A stretch of 64,000 bases of DNA from Pandoraea nosoerga (GTDB lineage: Bacteria; Pseudomonadota; Gammaproteobacteria; Burkholderiales; Burkholderiaceae): contig NZ_CABPSC010000019.1 in NCBI RefSeq assembly GCF_902459585.1, positions 1-64,000 on the forward strand. Reading direction: 5' to 3'. Made by a program: the position numbers and the translations under genes. The notes beneath the pieces are model-generated. The model did not search any database. It saw only the letters and a program-made list of their open reading frames with translations, and had not been told where the DNA came from. Positions 58,818-64,000 of the stretch are shown here, one piece after another. Numbering within the stretch: the stretch's first letter is position 1; each line of letters opens with the position of its first letter.

Positions 58818-60227
58818 TCAAACTCCTTGCTGGACTTGCAACTTGCCGGGCACCGCGCCGATCGAGCCGGCACCCATGGTGATCACGACGTCGCCCGCGC
58901 GGGCGACTTGCACAATGGCGTCGGGCAACTGCGCGACATCCTCCACGAAAACGGGCTCGACCTTGCCCGCCACGCGCAGCGCACGGGCGAGCGCACGGCC
59001 ATCGGCGGCCACGATGGGCGCTTCACCGGCCGAATACACTTCGCCGAGCACCACGGCGTCGGCCTCGGAGAGCACCTTCACGAAGTCTTCGAAGCAGTCG
59101 CGCGTGCGCGTGTAGCGATGCGGCTGGAACGCCAGCACGATGCGACGGCCCGGAAACGCGCCGCGCGCGGCCGCCAGCGTCGCGGCCATTTCGACCGGGT
59201 GATGCCCGTAGTCGTCGATCAGCGTGAACGTGCCCGCTCCGCTCGCCTTGGGCAGCGCGATCTCGCCGTAGCGCTGGAAGCGCCGGCCCACGCCGTTGAA
59301 CTCGGCCAGCGCCTGCTGGATCGCGGCGTCGGGCACCTCGAGTTCGGTCGCGATCGCGATGGCGGCCAGCGCGTTGCGCACGTTGTGCTCGCCCGGCAGA
59401 TTCAGCGTGATATCGAGCGGCGGGGCGCCGGCGCCGAACCGGCGCAGCGCGGTAAAGCGCATCTGAGCGCCCTGCGCGCGCACGTCGATAGCGCGCACCT
59501 GCGCGTCTTCCGACAGGCCGTAGCGCACGATCGGCTTGGAGACGAACGGCAGGATCTCGCGCACGTTCGGGTCGTCCACGCACAGCACGGCAATGCCGTA
59601 GAACGGCAGACGCTGGGTGAACGCCACGAAGGACTGCTTCAGGCGCGCGAAGTCGTGCCCGTAGGTGTCCATGTGATCGGCATCGATGTTCGTGATGACT
59701 TCGATGACCGGATTCAGATTCAGGAACGAAGCGTCCGACTCGTCGGCCTCGACCACGATGAAGTCGCCCGTGCCAAGCTTCGCGTTGGCGCCGGCGCTGT
59801 TCAGGCGCCCGCCGATGACGAAGGTCGGATCGAGGCCGCCCTGGCCGAGCACGCTCGCCACCAGGCTCGTGGTGGTCGTCTTGCCGTGCGTGCCGGCGAT
59901 CGCGATGCCCTGCTTCAGACGCATGAGCTCCGCGAGCATCAGCGCGCGCGGCACGATGGGGATCTGACGGGCGCGGCCAGCCAGCACCTCCGGATTGTCC
60001 GCCGTCACGGCGGTGGACACCACGATGGCGTCCGCGCCGTCGATATGTTCGGCCGCATGGCCGCGCGCGATGCGCGCACCGAGACTGGCAAGACGCTGCG
60101 TGAGAGCGTTTTCGCCGAGATCGGAGCCGCTCACCTGGTAGCCCAGGTTGAGCAGCACCTCGGCAATGCCGCTCATGCCCGAGCCGCCAATGCCGACGAA
60201 GTGAATGTGCTTGACGATGTGTTTCAT
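58818..60227 (-). CDS. murC: UDP-N-acetylmuramate--L-alanine ligase
   Basis: 469 residues. Adds L-Ala to UDP-MurNAc. The N-terminal Rossmann domain has [17 protein letters not shown]; the ATP loop is [26 protein letters not shown] and [13 protein letters not shown] are family markers. It lies 1 nt after murG and 1 nt before ddlB, in one operon. Confidence 0.98.
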   Translation of the reverse strand: MKHIVKHIHFVGIGGSGMSGIAEVLLNLGYQVSGSDLGENALTQRLASLGARIARGHAAEHIDGADAIVVSTAVTADNPEVLAGRARQIPIVPRALMLAELMRLKQGIAIAGTHGKTTTTSLVASVLGQGGLDPTFVIGGRLNSAGANAKLGTGDFIVVEADESDASFLNLNPVIEVITNIDADHMDTYGHDFARLKQSFVAFTQRLPFYGIAVLCVDDPNVREILPFVSKPIVRYGLSEDAQVRAIDVRAQGAQMRFTALRRFGAGAPPLDITLNLPGEHNVRNALAAIAIATELEVPDAAIQQALAEFNGVGRRFQRYGEIALPKASGAGTFTLIDDYGHHPVEMAATLAAARGAFPGRRIVLAFQPHRYTRTRDCFEDFVKVLSEADAVVLGEVYSAGEAPIVAADGRALARALRVAGKVEPVFVEDVAQLPDAIVQVARAGDVVITMGAGSIGAVPGKLQVQQGV

Positions 60228-60228
60228 T

Positions 60229-61332
60229 TCAATCCTTGGCCAGGGCCGCGCACACGCGCGCCACCTGCTCGGTGGCGTCCGGCTTGGCGAGCGCCCTGGC
60301 TTTTTCTCCCATCGCGAGCAGCGATTCGCGCGTCTGACGGCGCAGCCACTCGGTCAGGGTCTCGACCGACAGCTCTCGCTGGTCGATCAGCGTTGCCGCG
60401 CCCTTGTCGGCGAGAAAACGCGCATTGGTCGTCTGGTGGTCGTCGACCGCGTGCGGGAACGGCACGAAGAGCGCCGCCACCCCGGCCGCGGCCACTTCGG
60501 CCACCGTCATCGCGCCCGCGCGGCAGATCACCAGATCCGCCGCCGCGTAGGCCGCGACCATGTCGTCGATGAACGGCACGGCTTCGACCGTCACCCCCGC
60601 CGCGGCGTAATTCGCCTGCAGCGTCTGAATATGTTTCACGCCCGCCTGGTGCGTGACGACCGGGCGTGCTTCGCGCGGCAGCCGGGCCAGCGCCTTCGGC
60701 ACGATCTCGTTGAGCACCGTGGCGCCCAGGCTGCCGCCCACGACGAGAATGCGCAGCGGCCCGGTACGTGCGTTGTAGCGCTCGGCCGGCGGCGCCATGT
60801 GGTCGAAGTCGGCGCGGATCGGGTTGCCCACCCACTCGCCGCCCGCAATGGTGTCCGGGAACGCCAGCAGCACCTTGTCCGCCACGCGCGCGAGCACCTT
60901 GTTCGCGAGCCCCGCCACCGAGTTCTGCTCGTGCAGCACGAGCGGGCGGCCCAGCAGCGAGGCCATCATGCCGGCCGGGAACGTGATGTACCCGCCCATG
61001 CCGAGCACCACGCTCGGCTTCGCACGGCGAATCGCGCCCAGGCTTTGCCAGAACGCGCGCAGCAGGTTGAACGGCAGCAGGAACTTGGTCGCCAGCCCTT
61101 TGCCGCGCAGCCCGCCGAACTTCACGAATTCCATCGGAATGTCGTACTTCGGCACGAGCGTGGCTTCCATGCCGTTCGGGTTGCCAAGCCAGACCACGCG
61201 CCAGCCCTGCACCCGCAGGAAGTTGGCCACCGCGAGCCCCGGGAAGACGTGACCGCCCGTGCCGCCGGCCATGACCAGCAGCGTGCGCGTCTTCGTCTGC
61301 GGCGCGGGCATCGCGGTTGCGCGCTCGGTCAT
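60229..61332 (-). CDS. murG: MurG N-acetylglucosaminyltransferase (lipid II synthesis)
   Basis: 367 residues. Transfers GlcNAc to lipid I on the cytoplasmic membrane face. The glycine-rich loop [16 protein letters not shown] is near the N-terminus; [11 protein letters not shown] and [13 protein letters not shown] follow; the UDP-binding [17 protein letters not shown] segment closes the second domain. ATG 61332 overlaps the ftsW stop (ATGA). The frame is open far upstream, but that part is antisense to nothing real and shadows ftsW. Confidence 0.97.
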   Translation of the reverse strand: MTERATAMPAPQTKTRTLLVMAGGTGGHVFPGLAVANFLRVQGWRVVWLGNPNGMEATLVPKYDIPMEFVKFGGLRGKGLATKFLLPFNLLRAFWQSLGAIRRAKPSVVLGMGGYITFPAGMMASLLGRPLVLHEQNSVAGLANKVLARVADKVLLAFPDTIAGGEWVGNPIRADFDHMAPPAERYNARTGPLRILVVGGSLGATVLNEIVPKALARLPREARPVVTHQAGVKHIQTLQANYAAAGVTVEAVPFIDDMVAAYAAADLVICRAGAMTVAEVAAAGVAALFVPFPHAVDDHQTTNARFLADKGAATLIDQRELSVETLTEWLRRQTRESLLAMGEKARALAKPDATEQVARVCAALAKD

Positions 61333-62597
61333 ACCTTGCCTCCCCGCATCAGCACGCGGTTCTCGTAATCCACCCGCAGCAGGATCGCGACGGCCACGCA
61401 GTTGAGCAGGATCCCGGAGCCGCCGTAGCTCACCAGCGGCAGCGTCAGCCCCTTGGTCGGCAGCAGGCCGAGGTTCACGCCCATGTTGATGAAGGTCTGC
61501 GCGCCCAGCCACACGCCCACGCCCTTGGCGAGCAGGCCCGCGAAGGTGCGCTCGAGCGCGAGGGCCTGGCGGCCGATCTCGAACGCGCGCCGCACCAGCC
61601 AGTAGAACAGCAGGATGACGACGAGCACGCCCACGAATCCGAACTCCTCGCCGATCACCGCGAGGATGAAGTCGGTGTGCGCTTCGGGCAGGTAGTGCAG
61701 TTTCTCGATGCTGCCGCCCAGGCCCACACCGGTCCATTCCCCGCGCCCGAACGCGATGAGCGAGTGCGTGAGCTGGTACGCCTTGCCCAGCGCGTAGTCT
61801 TCGCGCCACGGATCGAGATACGCGAAGATCCGCTCGCGGCGCCATGGCGAGAGCCAGATCAGCATGGCGAACGTGCCCACCGCGGTGAGCGCCAGGCCGC
61901 CGAAGAGCCGGCCGTTCACCCCGCCGAGGAACAGAATGCCCATCGCGATCGCGGCCACCACCATAAACGCGCCCATGTCGGGCTCGAGCAGCAGCAGCAA
62001 GCCGACGAACACCACGGCGATGCCCATCGGCAGGAAGCCCTTGCCGAAGCTCTGCATGAATTCCTGCTTGCGCACGGTGTAGTTCGCGGCGTACAGGGTG
62101 ACCGCGAGCTTCATGATCTCGGACGGCTGCAGGTTGAGCACGCCGAACGGAATCCAGCGCTTCGAGCCGTTCACGCCCTTGCCCACGTGCGGGATCAGCA
62201 CGATCACGAGCAGTACCAGTGCGAGCAGGAACAGCTTCGGCGCGAGCTTGTCCAGCGTCTTGACCGGAATGCGGAACGTGATCGCCGCAGCCGTGAGCCC
62301 CATCGTGAGCGACACGATATGGCGGCCGAGAAAGTGGAACGTCGAGTAGCCGCTGTACTTCGGCGAATCGGGCAGCGCGACCGACGCCGAGTACACCATC
62401 ACCAGTCCGAGCGAGAGCAGCGCGATGACCACCCACATCAGCGCGTGGTCGTATTCGAGCATGCGCGAGCGCGTCGGCTTGATGCCGTTGAGCGTGCGGC
62501 TCGCGGCATGGGTCGCCGCGCCCGGGGCCGTGGCCGAGCCCGCGCCGGCGAAGCCGGCCTGGCGCTTCTTGCTGAAGAACGACTTGATACGGCTCAT
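61329..62597 (-). CDS. ftsW: Peptidoglycan glycosyltransferase FtsW
   Basis: 422 residues with ten predicted membrane segments. SEDS-family polymerase at the septum, working with FtsI. The catalytic-loop acidic residue lies in the periplasmic loop containing [17 protein letters not shown], and [29 protein letters not shown] is the SEDS signature. It overlaps murD (start/stop overlap of 4 bp) and murG. Confidence 0.97.
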   Translation of the reverse strand: MSRIKSFFSKKRQAGFAGAGSATAPGAATHAASRTLNGIKPTRSRMLEYDHALMWVVIALLSLGLVMVYSASVALPDSPKYSGYSTFHFLGRHIVSLTMGLTAAAITFRIPVKTLDKLAPKLFLLALVLLVIVLIPHVGKGVNGSKRWIPFGVLNLQPSEIMKLAVTLYAANYTVRKQEFMQSFGKGFLPMGIAVVFVGLLLLLEPDMGAFMVVAAIAMGILFLGGVNGRLFGGLALTAVGTFAMLIWLSPWRRERIFAYLDPWREDYALGKAYQLTHSLIAFGRGEWTGVGLGGSIEKLHYLPEAHTDFILAVIGEEFGFVGVLVVILLFYWLVRRAFEIGRQALALERTFAGLLAKGVGVWLGAQTFINMGVNLGLLPTKGLTLPLVSYGGSGILLNCVAVAILLRVDYENRVLMRGGKV

Positions 62598-64000
62598 AGC
62601 ATCACCCCCGCGTCGGCGGCCAGATCAACCACGGTGTCGCGAAACACCTGCGCCCGATGCTCGTAGTTGCGGAACATGTCCAGACTGGCGCAGGCCGGCG
62701 AGAGCAGCACCGCGTCGCCGGGCTGGGCGAGGCGGGCCGCTTCGCGCGTGGCGGCTTCGAGCGTGGGAGCGTCGATCAGTTCGACGCCCGTGTCGGCCAG
62801 CGCTTCACGCAGCAGCGGCGCGTCGCGGCCAATGAGCAGCACGGCGCGCGCGTGGTGCGCGACCGGGTTGGCCAGCGGCGAGAAGTCCTGCCCCTTGCCG
62901 TCGCCGCCGGCGATCAGCAGCAGCGTCTTCTGCAGCCCGGTGATCGCGGCGACCGTCGCGCCCACGTTGGTGCCCTTGCTGTCGTCGTAGTACTCCACCT
63001 CGTTGAGGGTGGCCACGAGTTGGACGCGGTGCGGCTCGCCCGGGTATTCGCGCAGGCCGTGCAGCAGCTTGGCCATCGGCAGGTCGATGGCGCGCGCGAG
63101 CGCGAGCGCGGCCAGCGCATTGGCCGCGTTGTGCTGGCCGCGGATGCGCAGCGCGTCGGCCGGCATGAGACGCTTGCCCAGCACCTCGACGCTCGCTTCC
63201 ACGGCCTGCGCCTTGCGGCGCCTGGGCGCGGGCGGCGCGTCGTCGCGCGTGAAGCCCTCGACGAGCCACCACATGCCGCCTTCCATCTCCAGGCCGAAGT
63301 CCCCCACGGCGTCGGGCTTGCCCGTGCCGAAGGTCACGACGTTGGCCTCGGGCGACGCGAACGCGATCACGCGCGCATCGTCGCGATTGAGCACGCGCAC
63401 GGTTTGCGCGCCGAAAATACGTGCCTTGGCCGCGGCATAGGACGCCATGTCGCCATGCCAGTCCAGGTGGTCCTGCGTGATGTTGAGGATCGCGGCCGCG
63501 TCGGGTGCGAGCGAGTGCGTGGTCTCGAGCTGGAAGCTGGAGAGTTCGAGCACCCAGACGTCGGGCAGCGTGGCGTCGGCGATGCACTCGGTTAGCCGGT
63601 CGAGCGCGGTCGGGCTGATGTTGCCGGCCACGGCCGTGCGCTTGCCGGCGCGCCGGCACAGTAATCCCGTGAGGCTCGTGGTCGTGGTCTTGCCGTTCGT
63701 GCCCGTGATCGCGAGCACCTTCGGCGCGTAGCCGCTCGTCGCCTGCATGTGGCGCAGCGCCTGCGCGAAGAATTCGATCTCGCCCCAAACCGGCACGCCG
63801 CGCTCGGCGGCCTCGGCCAGCAGCGCGGCGGTGTCGGGCGCGAGCGGCGAGAGGCCCGGGCTGATGCCGATGAGCTCGATGTCGTCGAGCAATGCATCGA
63901 TCCGGTCGGCGAACGCGCCGCCGATGAATTCGGCTTGCGGCGCCTCGGCGCGCAGCGTGGCGAGGTTCGGCGGCACATTCGACGAATCCGCCGAGGCAAA
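62594..64000 (-). CDS. murD: UDP-N-acetylmuramoylalanine--D-glutamate ligase, N-terminus outside the window
   Basis: At least 468 residues; the frame remains open at the right edge, so the first residues are missing. Adds D-Glu to UDP-MurNAc-L-Ala. Central ATP loop [38 protein letters not shown]; and [16 protein letters not shown] in the C-terminal domain. It is the first visible gene of the leftward dcw operon and overlaps ftsW by 4 bp. Confidence 0.97.
   Translation of the reverse strand, partial: FASADSSNVPPNLATLRAEAPQAEFIGGAFADRIDALLDDIELIGISPGLSPLAPDTAALLAEAAERGVPVWGEIEFFAQALRHMQATSGYAPKVLAITGTNGKTTTTSLTGLLCRRAGKRTAVAGNISPTALDRLTECIADATLPDVWVLELSSFQLETTHSLAPDAAAILNITQDHLDWHGDMASYAAAKARIFGAQTVRVLNRDDARVIAFASPEANVVTFGTGKPDAVGDFGLEMEGGMWWLVEGFTRDDAPPAPRRRKAQAVEASVEVLGKRLMPADALRIRGQHNAANALAALALARAIDLPMAKLLHGLREYPGEPHRVQLVATLNEVEYYDDSKGTNVGATVAAITGLQKTLLLIAGGDGKGQDFSPLANPVAHHARAVLLIGRDAPLLREALADTGVELIDAPTLEAATREAARLAQPGDAVLLSPACASLDMFRNYEHRAQVFRDTVVDLAADAGVML

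Overview
The window is high-GC bacterial chromosome from a betaproteobacterium of the Burkholderiaceae, most likely Pandoraea or a close relative. I judge this from gene order (accB-accC-prmA; pilB-pilC-pilD-coaE-zapD-yacG-mutT; the mra/dcw division cluster ending in lpxC), a Lys/Ala-rich H1-like histone, and protein character; I could not run a database search. Genes are closely packed and most intergenic gaps end in clear hairpin terminators.

Layout. 1-6 kb: end of accB, accC, prmA, a zinc-ribbon membrane protein, tpx, a PfkB kinase and a glycine-zipper lipoprotein. 6-13.5 kb: the H1-like histone gene, then nrdB and nrdA. These two are separate transcription units with an epimerase gene between them, and each has a tandem pair of NrdR-type boxes at identical 31-bp spacing. 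13.5-27.6 kb: ampD, ccsA-like, ffh, hpt, marC, proS, rppH, a CNP1-like lipoprotein, proB, obgE, rpmA, rplU and ispB.

27.7-39.1 kb: an 11.3-kb integrated element in tRNA-Pro(CGG), bounded by a perfect 48-bp direct repeat (attL/attR). It has an intact tyrosine integrase and a RelE/ParE-type toxin-antitoxin pair. The rest looks like a hollowed-out conjugative plasmid: the 5' part of a TrfA-type replication initiator fused to the 3' end of a DotA/TraY gene, a relaxase C-terminus, an iteron origin (four repeats every 21-22 bp between two DnaA-box-like sites), and a broken ABC-three-component (ABC-3C) conflict system with an Mrr-like nuclease effector. Several of these genes appear to have lost internal segments, so the element reads as a decaying plasmid-derived island.

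39.3-64 kb: core chromosome again. It holds a CorC/HlyC-type protein, a compact type IV pilus assembly block (pilB, pilC, pilD) running into coaE-zapD-yacG, then mutT, an AAA+ ATPase, argJ, secA, dciA and lpxC. The cell wall/division cluster follows on the minus strand in transcription order murD-ftsW-murG-murC-ddl-ftsQ-ftsA-ftsZ, with overlapping or 1-nt-spaced genes typical of one long operon; murD runs off the right edge.
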